Positions 49,701 through 61,606 of a stretch of 64,000 nucleotides of DNA are shown in pieces (the stretch's first letter is position 1; each line of letters starts with the position of its first letter). The translations under genes were made by a program, and so were the position numbers. The notes under the pieces were generated by a model, which saw only the letters and a list, made by a program, of their open reading frames with translations, searched no databases and was not told the DNA's origin. The stretch spans positions 10,389,001 through 10,453,000 of the forward strand of contig CM055605.1 in assembly GCA_029379385.1 (NCBI GenBank), given 5' to 3'. The stretch comes from Quillaja saponaria. Taxonomy: Eukaryota > Streptophyta > Magnoliopsida > Fabales > Quillajaceae.

Positions 49701-49795
49701 ATTTTTATTGGAAGGGTAAGAGATTACGGTCAAGGAGTTCATTAAAAAAATGTGATATTTGCCAGCAACATAAAGGATATTGAAGATACTGATTT
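46768..49795 (+). pseudogene. decayed Ty3/gypsy gag-pol, chromovirus type
   Basis: Gag starts at the ATG at 46768 (about 94 codons open). Broken phrases follow: WEEFKERLHALYG near 47200; RT at 48304-48570 with MCFDYRALNHIMVKDKFPIP and IVFSKLDLLSVYHQIRV; a worn FFDDII near 48665; 48791-48982 with NYLGHVI and LGLMGCYRKFI; RNase H with VECDASGSGVGVVLLQ near 49095; and an integrase zinc finger (HEGFVKTL, CDICQQHK) at about 49655-49780. Dozens of stops and frame changes. The integrase core is missing. The RT wording fits the Reina/Tekay group rather than Tat. Confidence 0.85.
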
Positions 49796-49889
49796 CTCAA
49801 AAATATTATTGAGAGTTTGCAAATACTCATACATATTATTTAGTTGTCATTGCTAAGCAATTACAAACATTGAAGTAAGTAAAATTCCA

Positions 49890-50225
49890 TTTCTTATGAT
49901 AAATGAGCTAATGAATTCATAAGAGCTCTCCAGACATCGGCCGATGTGTCAAGTCTGACAACAAGGCCAAAAACTTCTTCCACAAGAGTGCTGGTAATCC
50001 AACCTCGAAAGTCTATTAGACTGATTCCAAGCTATGTACTCTTGATTTGTCTCCATCTGATTGTCATAGCTTTAACGTTTGAGACAATGGTAAACTTTTC
50101 TGAAATTGGGAATTCTCTAATAAGAAAGTCATCCATGTCTTGACTTTCAAGAAGACCCATTAGTTTAGTTTTCCATAACAAAAAATTCAATTGAGACACT
50201 TTGATGAAACAAAATTCTCTACATT
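49890..50225 (-). pseudogene. Ty1/copia gag relic, minus strand
   Basis: On the minus strand the phrases NFLLWKTKLMGLLESQD and GWITSTLVEEVFGLVV, then TSADVWRALMNS, are the N-terminal gag of plant copia elements, with at least one frame change between them. It begins where the integrase linker of the neighbouring relic stops (about 50225), so the two are joined in the wrong order. Confidence 0.75.
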
Positions 50226-51185
50226 CAACGTGGAGGGATAAGGATACATTTGGAAAGATATAATGGCCATTGGTAGGATGTGATATCTAGTTGAGAAGAA
50301 TCCACTTGTGGTAAACCAACATCCAGATGTTGTAAAGTAGAGTCGAGATCCATATTTAACTCACTAGTTGATTCCAAGTTTGGAAATGTAGTGTGACTAC
50401 TATCAAGAGGTGCAACATAATTTCTTTCATGTGTTTCAAGCACTATTGTATGTGCATGTGAGTCACTGTGAGAGGTTGAATTGTCCATTAAATCAATTGT
50501 TGGGTGGTACTTGTGAGTATCTTTATGTATCATTTCTTGAAAACTAATCAAAAAATTTAGTTAGTTCAATGTTCTCCAAATTTTTGTTGAATAATACCTT
50601 GGTTTGGAAAAAGGGAATGAGCTCTCATCAAACACTACATGTTGTGATAAATATACCTGATTTATAGGAGGATAGAGGCAACAATAACCTTTATGAAACT
50701 CACTATATGTAAGAAAACACATGGCAAAGATCTTGGTTCAAAATTTGATTTTGTATAATCTCGTAAGTAAGAAAAACACTTACAAGGTTTGTAAACAAGA
50801 ATAACCAGGTTACTTTTCGAAAATCAATTCAAAGGGACTTTTCCAATTAAGTGCCCTAGAAGGTTGTTGATTAATAAGCAAAATAGTTGTCCCGAAAGCT
50901 TCTACCTAAAATTGTTTAGGAACAATAACCCTGAAAGAGCATCGTTAGTCCTAATTTTGTCATATTTAAGTGTTTTTGTTCCACAGGACCATTTTACCTA
51001 GGTGTATACATGCATGAAATTTGTTGCTTTATTCCTTTACTAGCTAAGAAGGCCTTGAACTTATTTCATCACTACCATCAGATTGAATTTTTTTTATTTT
51101 CTTGTTAAATTGAGTTATATAAAATTTTATAAATCATTCAAAAATGAAAAACCATGTAAATCTAGTGCATTCATCAAGAAAAAAA
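50226..51185 (-). pseudogene. Ty1/copia integrase relic, minus strand
   Basis: Reading down from about 51185: DECTRFTW (first catalytic D region), KKIKKIQSDG (second D), then a phrase ending in YSEFHKGY-like wording and HVVFDESSFPFSKP near 50600-50650, the hallmark of the copia integrase C-terminus. A 108-codon linker (50225-50551) follows. Several stops and frame shifts. Confidence 0.8.
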
Positions 51186-53455
51186 TGAGTGGATTTGTGA
51201 CCTTTAGCAACTCTTCCAAAATTCCAATCAAAGAAAAAGGTGCCATTTTAATTTCTTTGAAAGATGGTGGTCATAAGCTCATTTATGATGTTTATTATAT
51301 TCCAAAATTAAAAAGTAACATTTTAAGTTTAGGACAACTTTTAGAGAAGAGTTATAAAATTCATATGAAAGATAAAACCTTTGGCTTAGAGACCAAGATG
51401 CTAACCTTATTGCTAAGATGTCCATGACAAGAAACATGATGTTCATTTTGAATCTCCAAACTGATGGTGCCAAATGTTTGAAGATGTGTGCAAAAGATTC
51501 AACATGGCGTTGGCATATGTAGTTGGGTCATTTGAATATTGGAGGACTCAAGAATTTGGGAGATAAGAAGATGGTGTCTAGGTTGCCATTCATTGACCAC
51601 CCAAATCAATTATGTGAAGCGTGTCTTCTTAGAAAACATGCAAGGAAGAGTTTTCCTAAAGAAGCCATAAGAGCAACTGAGCCACTTTAGTTTATTTATA
51701 CTGATGTGTGTGGACCAATCAAGCCATGTTCATTTGGTAAAAATCATTATTTTTTGCTCTTCATTGATGATTATACTCACAAAGCATGAGTTTATTTTTT
51801 GAAGAAAAAATCAGAGACTTTTGAGATGCTCAAAAAGTTTAAATCTCTTGTTGAAAAAGAGTGGTCATATAATTAAATCTTTAAGATCCGACAGAGGAGG
51901 CTAATTCACTTCAATGAATTCAATGTCTTTTGTGAAACATAAGAGATTTTTCGTTCTTTAACGTTTTCTAGGACACCACAAAAAAATGGTGTAGCAGAAA
52001 GGAAGAGTAGAACAATTCTTAATATGGCCCAATGTTTGTTGAAATCTAAGAATATGCCTAAAGAATTATGAACATAAGCTGTTTCTTGTGCAGTTTATTT
52101 GTTCAACAGTTGTCCAACCAAAGGTGAGGAGAATCAAACACCTCAAGAAGCTTAGAGTGGAAATAAGCCAAATGTTTCTCACTTGTGAATTTTTGGAAGC
52201 ATTGACTATGCCATGTACCGTATCAAGAGATATCTAAACTTGATGATCGAAGTATGAAGTATGTATTTATTGGCTATGATTCAAATTCTAAAGGAAGGTT
52301 TATAACCCAAGGAATGGAAAAATCATAGTTAGTAGAGATATTGAGTTCAATGAAGATGAATCATGGGATTGGGATGTTCAAGAAGAAGAAAGTTATAATT
52401 TTTTTTCCTTACTTTGAAGAGGAACAAGATATAGAAGAACTATTGGAAGCCATTACTCTGTCTCTATCACCAACTCCTTCATCATAAAAAAATTCAAGTA
52501 AAGGGTCACAAAAAATAAGAAGTCTTCTTGATCTTTATAAAAATATAGAAGTGATAGAAGATGTTAATTTATTTTGTCTTGTTGCAATAGTGAACTATTG
52601 TTTGTTGAAGAAGCTGAAAATGACAAGAAGTGGAGACAAGCAATGGATTAGGAGATAAAAGCTATTGAAAAAAAATGATACTTGGGAGTTGACAAATCTT
52701 CTAAAAGATCATAAACTATTAGTGTGAAATGGGTGTACAAGGCATAAAAAAAATGCAAAAGGAGAAGTTGAGAAGTACAAAGCTAGGCTAGTTGCGAAAA
52801 GCTATGCACAAAAACAGGGAATCGATTATAAAGAGGTATTTTCTCCTGTTGTTCGCTTTGAAACAATCCGATTGTTAATCTCCTTTGCAGCCTATAAGCA
52901 TTGAAAGATTTATCAATTGGACGTAAAATCTACTTTCCTCCATGGTTTTCTTAAAGAAGAGGTTTATGTTGAACAACCTAAGGGTTATGTAATTGAAGGA
53001 TAAGAAGACAAAGTTTTGAAGCTAAAAAAAGTTTTGTATGGCTTAAAACAAGCACCAAGGGCAAGGAATAATCGAATTGACAAGTATTTTCAAGAAAATA
53101 GGTTTGTTAGATGTCCACATGAATATGCACTTTATGTGAAGGAACATGAAAATGGTGATGTTTTATTTGTTTGCCTTTATGTGGATGACTAATTTTTACA
53201 GGAAATAATCCAATCATGTTTGAAGATTTCAAGAAGGCAATGACTTGTGAATTTGAGATCACTGACATGGGCCTAATGTCTTACTACTTGGGCTTTGAAG
53301 TGAAGCAAAAAGATGGTGAAATTTTTATTTAACAAGAAGGCTATGCAAAAGATGTTCTTAAGAAATTTCAAATGCTTGATAGTAGCTTTGTTAATACACC
53401 CATGGAATGTGGAGCAAAGTTGTCGAAGCATGAAGTTAGAGAGAAGTAGATCCTA
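51175..53455 (+). pseudogene. Ty1/copia protease-integrase-RT relic, plus strand
   Basis: Order along the plus strand: protease tail (VYYIPKLKSNILSLGQLLE at about 51285), integrase zinc region (LGHLNIGGLKNL, CEACLLRKHARKSF), core ([17 protein letters not shown], then TPQKNGVAERKSRTILN at 51975), integrase C-terminus, RT (KWRQAMD near 52630, SVKWVYKA, LKQAPRA-like wording) and a later RT/RNase H phrase SYYLGFEVKQKDGEIFI near 53280. Stops about every 50-100 codons. The catalytic YVDD region reads LYVDD then breaks at 53190. No LTR found. Confidence 0.85.
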
Positions 53456-53627
53456 CATTGATATTGCTTGTAATTAATTTATCCAACAAAAACTGTGGTT
53501 ATAAATGTTTGAGATATTATTATTTTTGTTTATTATATATAAATTACAAAAAATGTTATGTGTTAATTTATTTAATTATAAAAAAATAAATTTTGACGGG
53601 TCTATTTATAAAACAAAAATAAATAAA

Positions 53628-54470
53628 TAAAAAAGCAAGCAGCAAATGCTCTTGCCGTTTGAGAAGCTACCCAAGGTTGCTTGTCTTCACTTTTTGAAAT
53701 TTTGTTTTTCAAAAAATGGCCTCTCAACAAATCAAACGGACTCTTAGTTTTAATCTTACATTTTTCTTAATCTTTATCTTTGGAACTATATATCTCAAGT
53801 TTCTCGATTGATAAATTGCAGCAATTGTTCGTTAGTTAATCCTTGTATTTGTTAGCTTTAAATTCTTGAGCTGAAATTTCCATTGTTTGGATCAATAAAT
53901 TGACTTTGAATTTTTCTATTCAGTTTGTAGGCGAGAGTGAGATTATCTAATATTTATATGATTTTTAGATTTATGTGCTTATTAATTAGAATTCTATTTT
54001 CTATGTGTGGATTACTCCTTTAATGTTTAGGTTCTAGTTTAAGGAATTAACTGCCTTTATTTATATATATATGCTACAAGTAAAACAAACCCTAAAATTT
54101 TTCCTTATGGACCAAGTCCTTGAACCCCCAATTTTGTTCATTTATTTTTTGGTCGCTCTCATATCGTAATTGTCCAATGATAAATTTTGACCCAATTGGA
54201 TGCAAGACAAACACAATAATTATTCTTTTAATTTTTCTATTAGTTTCACTTTTTCTAATTTAGCACTATAGGACAACTTAGCTTAAGAATTTTTTATTAT
54301 CTAATGTTATGACCTTTTTTGAGCTCAACCTTTATATCTTTGTAGCAAGTAACAAATATACATTATGTATTTAGTTTGGTTTTCTCGTAACCTACCATTT
54401 CAAATTCTTTTTGATTCTTTTGCTTGTTTTGTTTTGTTTTTTTGTTTTTCCTTTGTAGTTATGATAAGAT
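53628..54470. repeat. segmental duplication, copy 1 (lacks later insertions)
   Basis: Matches 58437-61157, starting GCAGCAAATGCTCTTGCCG and continuing through TTGAGCTGAAATTTCCATTG, AGGTTCTAGTTTAAGGAATTA, GCTACAAG.AAAACAAAC and AGTTTCACTTTTTCTAATTTAG. It passes directly from GGAATTA to ACTG at about 54046-54053, where copy 2 has about 1.8 kb more. No gene. Confidence 0.75.
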
Positions 54471-56589
54471 TGCTTCATAGTTAGGAAATGGGTAGCCATA
54501 CATTCAGGAGATTTCGATTAGGATTACAGCGTTAGGTTGGCTGACCTTCTTCTTTCTTCTCTTCGCAATCTATCATTTCATGGAAAATTGGTGCAAAGAA
54601 AGCAAAACATCTCTTATATATTCATTTGGATCCTTTGGAACTTTTCTATTTCTTTTTTTTTTTTTTTTTGGTCACAATATGAGTTAAATTTACTAGAACC
54701 CAAATACAGTCTTCATGAAGCACGTCAACTTGAAATTTTGCTTTTGAATATTTAATGAAGATGTTAAATATTCATCAAATTAGAAATTAAGAAGTGGTAA
54801 TTACTTATTAGTATATAATATCCATGAATAAATTCAAATGTCAGACATTAATAATAAGATTATAATCATGAAAATAATAATGTCTTAAACAAAGACTAGT
54901 TTGCAATTGACAATGAGGAAATTATTATAAAAAAGAATCTAACTGTCAATGCAGTGATCTTTGGTCAAAAAATGTGATTTCTTTATTGATGCCAAGGTTC
55001 AAATTTTCTTAAGAAAATTTCAATGTTTCAAAATAAAGACACTTTGCCTTTCTCCGAAAGTGTTTTTAGACTAAAAAAATAAATTAAAATTATCTGGGTA
55101 CTCAAATTTGAGACTATATGGTCTCAGGTAAGATCTCATTCACATTAAATTTAAATTTAAATTTAAGAGGCTGTCTATAGCCAAAATGTTTGTACACATA
55201 GTTAAAAGTGCAAATCATGAAATGTGTATGTCTTCAATATATGTTTATCTTGGTGATTATTTGTAAAACGCATGAAGTGTAAACTATTTGTGAAACATAA
55301 CTTTCATGATATACATACAGTATGAAAAGAAGTTATATAATGAACATTTGTTTTTAACTGTATTACATGAGTGGGAAATAAAATTATGAAAAAAAATTTA
55401 GGGTATTGGATAAAACTAAATGGAAAAGTAATCTTTTTCATTATTGGAAATCTTATTTTCTCTCAATTACTTAATCACCATCCAATTTGTCTCATTGTTC
55501 TTTACCTCTTATGAAAAACTTATACAGCTTGGAAATACCAATATGCAAAGCTAACCTATGTCAACTGCATTTGGTCTTTTGAACTTCATCTATCTTTCAA
55601 TCACCCTAGCTATCTTTGTGATGAAGGAAGAGGTTAAAGTTTGTTTCAATAAATCCAACAATCCCAGTTATATATTTTCTAATATATAATAGGAAGGCTT
55701 TCATTAAATTAAAATATTATATTAAAATATGGACACAATGGTGTTTATAATTCTGACACAAAAACTTGACATATTTTTAATTCTTCAAGTGATTTGTAAA
55801 TTGATACAAACAGTAATATGATGGAAGAATGATGGTGTTCCTAAAGCAAAGTTTGGAACTTGGAAGTAAAGTAAATCATAAGTCAGAATTAATAGATTTT
55901 TTTTGTTACAAAACTTCTTAAAGGGTTTCTCCATTTATGTGGGGAATTAATTTAATGTATCAACCTGAGCCCCACTAGACAAGCTAGGCCTGTAAATTGG
56001 TCTTCTTCTTTTTTAAGAACATGATCAGATATATCTCTCTTTTTATTTATTTATTTATTTATTTCTAAGATAATAAAAGACATATTTATTTATTTATCTT
56101 TTAAAAAAAAAAAAAAAAAACTAATGTAATGTTATACTTTGATGGAGGAACTTGAGCCAAAAGGTTCAAACTAACTTAAGAACTCTATTCCAAGAGATTC
56201 TATAGTAGTTAAGAAATAAGTTTCATTCTTGATTTTATGGATTTAAATTCTTTTACAAAGTCCGTGTTAACTTCATAAATTTTTTAAGTTTCAACGTGTA
56301 TAGAAATTTTACTTTTCATAATTTTTTTTTTCCTGAAAAGATTGAAAACAAGAAGTCAATGATGGGAGCATAAATTTTTAACAATATCTTGAGATCCTTG
56401 AAGAGTTTTAAGTTTCACATTTTGGTACGTAGGAACAAGGGGAAGTTGATTTTCACATCTTAGGATAGTTGGGGGTTGGGGTCCCTTTTGAGATAAACAT
56501 ACTCTTCCTTTTCTAGAGCTTTTTATTATTTTCTTTTTTAAGTTAGGTTCTTTTTCGTGACAATGAAATTGTTTCTTTTGGAGTTTGTC
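54471..56589. other. intergenic, no gene recognised
   Basis: AT-rich, with T and A runs (54652-54670, 56102-56120) and no recognisable frame. The part just before 56590 may belong to the LINE relic, but carries no phrase that I can identify. Confidence 0.45.
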
Positions 56590-57115
56590 AACTTTTCAAA
56601 TTGTGCATGGAGTTCCTTTATCACCAAATTGGGGCTGCTGTTGCTAGTAATGCTCCGTCTCCCCCTAGGATAGGTAGGAATGGTCCTAAGCTTTCCCACT
56701 TGTTGTTTGTTAATGACATCTTGCTTTCCTGTAAAGCTAATAATTTATTTTAGTGCTTTGGACAGTGTTCTTAGGGAGTTTACTCTTGTTTCTGGTCTTA
56801 CTTAAGATAACCCAGCCAAGTCTTCAATCATTTTCTCTAAGAATACTGATATGGCAGTTAGTTCTTATCAACTCTGTCACTTCCTCTATCCCTTAATTCC
56901 TACTACATGCAATGCACGCCTCTCCCTACTTCAACCTGTGAGAGTTGGATAAAATTAATAAGTCCTTTCATTGGGCTCTTCTGTAAGTAAGAAGAAAATT
57001 TATCTTGTTGGTTGGGAAAGAGTAATAAGAAAGAAATGTCTTGATGGACTAGGCCTAAAAAGAGCAAGATACAGGAACAAAGCTCTCCTTTCCAACTTAG
57101 CTTGGAGTTTGATTT
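56590..57115 (+). pseudogene. LINE (non-LTR) reverse transcriptase relic
   Basis: Plus-strand phrases in shifting frames: HLLFVNDILLSCKAN (the Y/F-A-D-D box, here with D to N and A to V changes), ISPFIGLF, then RKFILLVGKE and GLGLKRARYRNKALLSNLAWS, the typical end of plant LINE reverse transcriptases. Several stops. No poly-A tail is seen, because another repeat begins at 57112. Confidence 0.75.
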
Positions 57116-57667
57116 AAGTTGTAACATTTTTTTTTTCTTTTAATTTTAAAAGAGGTTTATATATGGTGGTTTAATTAGAAATAGAGAAAAAATTTGTAAT
57201 ATTAACATAATTTAAGAAAGATTTATGTAATTTACTTAAAAAATGAAAAGAGATTTAGACCAAAATCTTGAATCAGCGGGGTCAAGGAAAAAGAGAAAAT
57301 TAGAAGCACTAGACAAACTTAATATGATAAAAGGAGTGATTGATAAATTAAGTCCAAGTATATCATGTAAACTGTTTATGAAAAAAATGAGGTTGCGTGT
57401 CTTGATGTACAGCCCTGTTAACCATTCAAAATTCTCAAAGAAGAATGCAAAAATCATGATGTTTATTATTTTTTTACTTGTTTTATTTTTTATTGCATGA
57501 TTATAAAACTCATGAGCAGCCAACATTGTTTATCATAGATTTCGTGTGAATCATTGCTATCATGTATGAGAAATATATATATAAGATATTAACTTGTTTT
57601 AAGTAATGGTTATGGAAAACTTAACAGAGGCAAATAATGAAGGAAAAAGTAATTAATGAGATATTGG
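57112..57667. repeat. third, diverged copy of an NPF-downstream segment
   Basis: Matches about 40100-40570 and 44236-44680 (AAGTTGTAACATTTTTTT, TTGATGTACAGC.CTGTTA, AACTCATGAGCAGCCAACA, ATCATGTATGAGAAATATAT). It keeps about 55 bases (near 57258-57315) absent from the other two, which open an 85-codon lysine-rich frame (57243-57500) of no known family. It therefore derives from an older form of the segment. Confidence 0.7.
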
Positions 57668-58436
57668 AGCACATGTTTTTGTAAATAGATAACTTAATTT
57701 GTTAATGTTAGAGATTCTATAGTTTGATTGATATTGATAGAGAACGAGAATTTTAAATTTGTTATGGTAGATGAGAATTTTGATTTGGTGAAATGAAAGA
57801 GCCGTCCTAACTTTTCACTTTTCTTTTTTTGGCTAAGATTAGTAGTAAGAACAATTGAAAAAATATATATTATTATAATTGTATTTATATTCTTGTAGAA
57901 AGGGTGTATTAAATGCTTTCACAACAAGAGAATCATATATTATAGAAATAGCCAAATAGGTATACATGATTTTGACACATTTTTTCGAGATTTTGGAATT
58001 TAAATTGGAGTTGCATCTACTAGGTAGTTGATCGTTGAAGCAATTTGAGAGCAAAAGAAACATCTAGTGAGGTCATGAACATCAGTACAAACATCTTTGC
58101 TGAGGGTGATGTTGATCCAAGAAGAATTATAAATTTGTGGGAAAGAAACATCGACATATCCAAGCAACTCATTGTTAATGAGTATGGGCTGGGAGAAATT
58201 GAGATATTTTTATTTTTTTTTAAATATAGTTGTTTAAGTAAGTTTGATGCTGACAAGATTTGTAATATTGGGAGGAACAAATATATAAGGTTGGGATGTG
58301 AATGTAGAAGGGAAGGTTGGGATGTGAATGTAGAAGTGTTTGTACTTTCCGGACAAATTTAGTATTGTAATTTGGTGTAAATCAATTATAAATTTTTTTG
58401 TGTTTCATAAATTTAGTATTGTAATTTGGTGTAAAA
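57668..58436. other. no recognised gene; short unassigned frame
   Basis: Contains a 105-codon plus-strand frame (58045-58362) of unknown family that overlaps an 86-codon minus frame. Neither has recognisable motifs. Around 58357-58436 the phrase AATTTAGTATTGTAATTTGG occurs twice in tandem at about 55-bp spacing. Confidence 0.35.
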
Positions 58437-61157
58437 TAAAAAGCACGCAGCAAATGCTCTTGCCGTTTGAGAAGCTACCCAAGGTTGCCTGTCTTTACTT
58501 TTGGAAATCTTTTTTTTTTTGGATAATGGTCTCTCGAGAAATCAAACGGGCTCTTAGTCTTATTCTTACATTTATGTTAATCTATATCTTCGGAACTATC
58601 TCAAGTTTCTCGATTGATAAATTGTAGCAATTGTTCGTTAATCATTGTATTTGTTAGCTTTAAATTCTTGAGCTGAAATTTCCATTGTCGGATCAATAAA
58701 TTGACTTTGAATTTTGTTATTCAATTTGGAGGTGAGATCTAGTGAGATTATCTAATATTTAAATGATTTTTAGATTTATGTGCTATTAATTAGAATTCTG
58801 TTTTTAATGTGTGGACTACTTCTTTATTGTTTAGGTTCTAGTTTAAGGAATTACTTGAATTTGAGAAGTTGTATATCTTCTTTTAGATGAAAATATTTAT
58901 AATCTTATTGTTATTGTAAAAACAGAAGCAAGAATATGATAAGAAAAACAGAAGTGAGAGTATGATGAAATTTAGAATTATAAAATTAAAACAAGTAAAA
59001 GAAAAAATATGAGATGTATTGAGATTTGACTCAATCTAGCTTACGTCTAGAGGTGTCACCGAGCCGAGCTTGAGCCGAGCTTTGGCAAAGCTCGGCTCTG
59101 TTTGTTTCATTTTAGGCAAGCTTGAGCTCGTCTCAGGCTCGCGAGCTTAAGCTCGTTAAAAGCTCGTGATTAAATATTTAAGCTCGTGCTCGGCTCGCAA
59201 AGGCTCGTGAGCTTCCTTTTTTTTTCTTTTTTTTTTTTAAGTTAAACTATTGATTTAAATCTATTAACATCATTTTTTAAAATAAAGAATTGCCTATAAT
59301 TTAATTTAAATACTCCTACAAAAAACTAATCCATCTATCATTGTACAAACCAAAAGAAAATAAAGCCTGAAGATAAGAACAACAACTCTCAAATTACATC
59401 CAAAATAATTTAAAATTTTCAAATTCAACAAAGTTTGATAGTATGCCATAATTGAAATCTTAATACCCTTGCACAAATCCTATAGCTCCAGCTCCTGTAA
59501 GTTGACAAGTTTCCTACATAATAATTTAATCAGTAAAATTAAAGTGAGAAATATGTATTAAAATATTATTACAACGATTGAAAAACCCAATTAAAGAGTT
59601 CACCGTGATACAATTTTTATTTTCAAGAAGTCTTGAGATCTTGATAAGGAAATAACATCTAATTTTCAGAAGAAAAAAATACAAATTCTATTAATAAGCA
59701 AAATAAAACGAGCAAAATAAGATTTTTATGTTCAGTAAATTTACATGTGTTTTTTTTAATTTCTTATACCAAAAATAATATAAAAACTCAAAAAAATCCC
59801 CAATCTTAGATCTTGATCTAGTGGTTTATAATCACTGACCAATGACCAACAAGGGAGAGATATACTAACCTTTGGTAGCTAGAATTATGTCTTCTTTTAC
59901 TAGATCAGAGGCTGGATAGAGGAGTCAAAGTCCTAAATTTTCTAACAAGAACAATCCAAGAGGTGGAAATGGAGAGAAAAATGGAAAAAAGATTGTAGCT
60001 GTCGGTGAGGCTAAGAGATTTGAGAGACTGTGAGAGGTTATGCGGCTGAGAGAGCAAGAGACAAGAAGAAGAGAAAGTGTAGAAAGTTGAACCCTATCCC
60101 AATTCCCAAATTTCTATTTTTTTTACTTTTTATTTTTATTCTTTTTTTATGTGCTCTTGACTTCCCGTTCCAGCTGGTTTCAAATTCAACTTAAAATACT
60201 ATTATTAGATTATTATATTAACAATAAAATTAATCTTTTAATATTATTTAGTATTATGCTAATAAAATTAAATGTGTTATATATTAACGTAAATGTTAAA
60301 AATATATAAATTATATAATTATATGTTTAATGAAAAATATAAATATTATTAAAAGTATGAATATTTATTATATATTATATATAGATAAAAAAATTATATA
60401 TTTAATTATTCTTAAAGAGCTAGCTCGCGAGCTTACGAGCCAAGTTTTACAAAGATTGAGCTCGGCTCGTTTACTTAACGAGCTTAAAAGTAAAGCTCAA
60501 GATTGGCTCGTTTAGTAAACGAGTCGAGCTTGAGCCGAGCATTAACGAGCTAGCTCGGCTCATTGCCATCCCTACTTATGTCCTCACTGGAGAAATTGGA
60601 ATTTACTATACTATTCTTGGAGAAAATACTAATGTCCAATACAAAAATTCTAAAAAAACCTATTGAACCCTAAAGCTAACTGTCTTTTATATATATATTT
60701 ATATATAAAAATATATGCTACAAGCAAAACAAACTCTAAAAACTTATCCTCAAGGACAAAGTCCATGACCCTTTAATTTTGTTCTTTTGCTAGGAAATGG
60801 CCCTGTCGACTTATTCCTCCACTTCGTGAATTAAAATTTATTTTTTCGGGCACTCTCGAATTGCAATAATCTAATGCGAAACTTTGACCTAAGTTAATAC
60901 AAAACAAACACAACAATTATTCTTCTAATTTTTCTATTAGTTTCACTTTTTCTAATTTAGTACTATAGGACAACTTAGCTTAAGATTTTTTTATTATCTA
61001 ATGTTATGACTTGTTTTGAGCTCAAACTTTACATCTTTGTAGCAAGTAAAAAAAATACACTATGTATTTAGTTCGGTTTTCTCGTAACCATTTCAAATGC
61101 TTTCATTCTTCTGCTTGTTTAGTTACTTTTCATTTTTTTTTCTAGTTATGACATGAT
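58437..61157. repeat. segmental duplication, copy 2
   Basis: Diverged copy of 53628-54470, interrupted between about 58855 and 60680 by DNA that includes the hAT element. It ends exactly where the copia LTR begins (61158), while copy 1 continues with unrelated sequence. Confidence 0.75.
59048..60574. mobile_element. 1.5-kb non-autonomous hAT element
   Basis: Terminal inverted repeats TAGAGGTGTCACCGAGCCGA at the left and TAGGGATGGCAATGAGCCGA reading inward from the right. Both are followed by subterminal arrays of GAGCTCG/GAGCCGAGC words that pair with each other. The flanks CTTACGTC (59040-59047) and CTTATGTC (60575-60582) are an 8-bp target duplication with one mismatch, the hAT size. The interior (about 59230-60410) is AT-rich with no transposase frame. 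Confidence 0.85.
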
Positions 61158-61606
61158 TGTTAGAAATTTCATATGTGAGCTGCCATTCATTGTATGATTT
61201 TGTCTTGATAATAAAATGGGCTTAAGGTTTGGTCCATTTAAGACATGCTGATAAAAGCTTATATAATTTATGTGATCATTTGGGATATGGCTTAAGCATA
61301 CTTCTTATTTGATTAGATGTCTTATCTGATTAGGTGTAGATTGACAGTAAGTGTAGGCTGAGTCTTAGAGTTTTTTCTGACATTAAATAGCTAGGTCCCC
61401 TTTCTTCTATATATAAGCATATTGCCCTATTGAGAGCTGCCACAAAATACAGAGAGTACGAAGAGGAAGACCTGGCTGTGTGAAGCATTTACTGAGGCGT
61501 GCTTGACTGAGATTCCATATATCTGCTGCTATGGCTCAATTAGGTAAGCAAACCTTATTGCTAATGTGCTCTAAATTCATATATGAGATCCTGTATATTT
61601 ATTACA
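61158..61606 (+). repeat. 5' LTR of the copia element
   Basis: 449 bp from TGTTAGAAATTTC to ATTACA. The left edge coincides with the loss of similarity to copy 1 of the segmental duplication. The right edge is set by the adjacent primer site. The 3' LTR is outside the window, so the borders are unconfirmed by pairing. Confidence 0.7.
61407..61416 (+). promoter_or_regulatory. TATA box of the copia LTR
   Basis: CTATATATAA, with transcription expected near 61440. No ATG lies between that point and the ATG at 61531. Confidence 0.65.

Noticed and set aside
50225..50551. 108-codon minus frame as an independent gene
   Set aside because: It follows HVVFDESSFPF in the position of the copia integrase-RT linker, so it is a retroelement relic.
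51083..51427. 114-codon plus frame as a gene
   Set aside because: It crosses the head-to-head junction of two copia relics; only its second half is real protease sequence.
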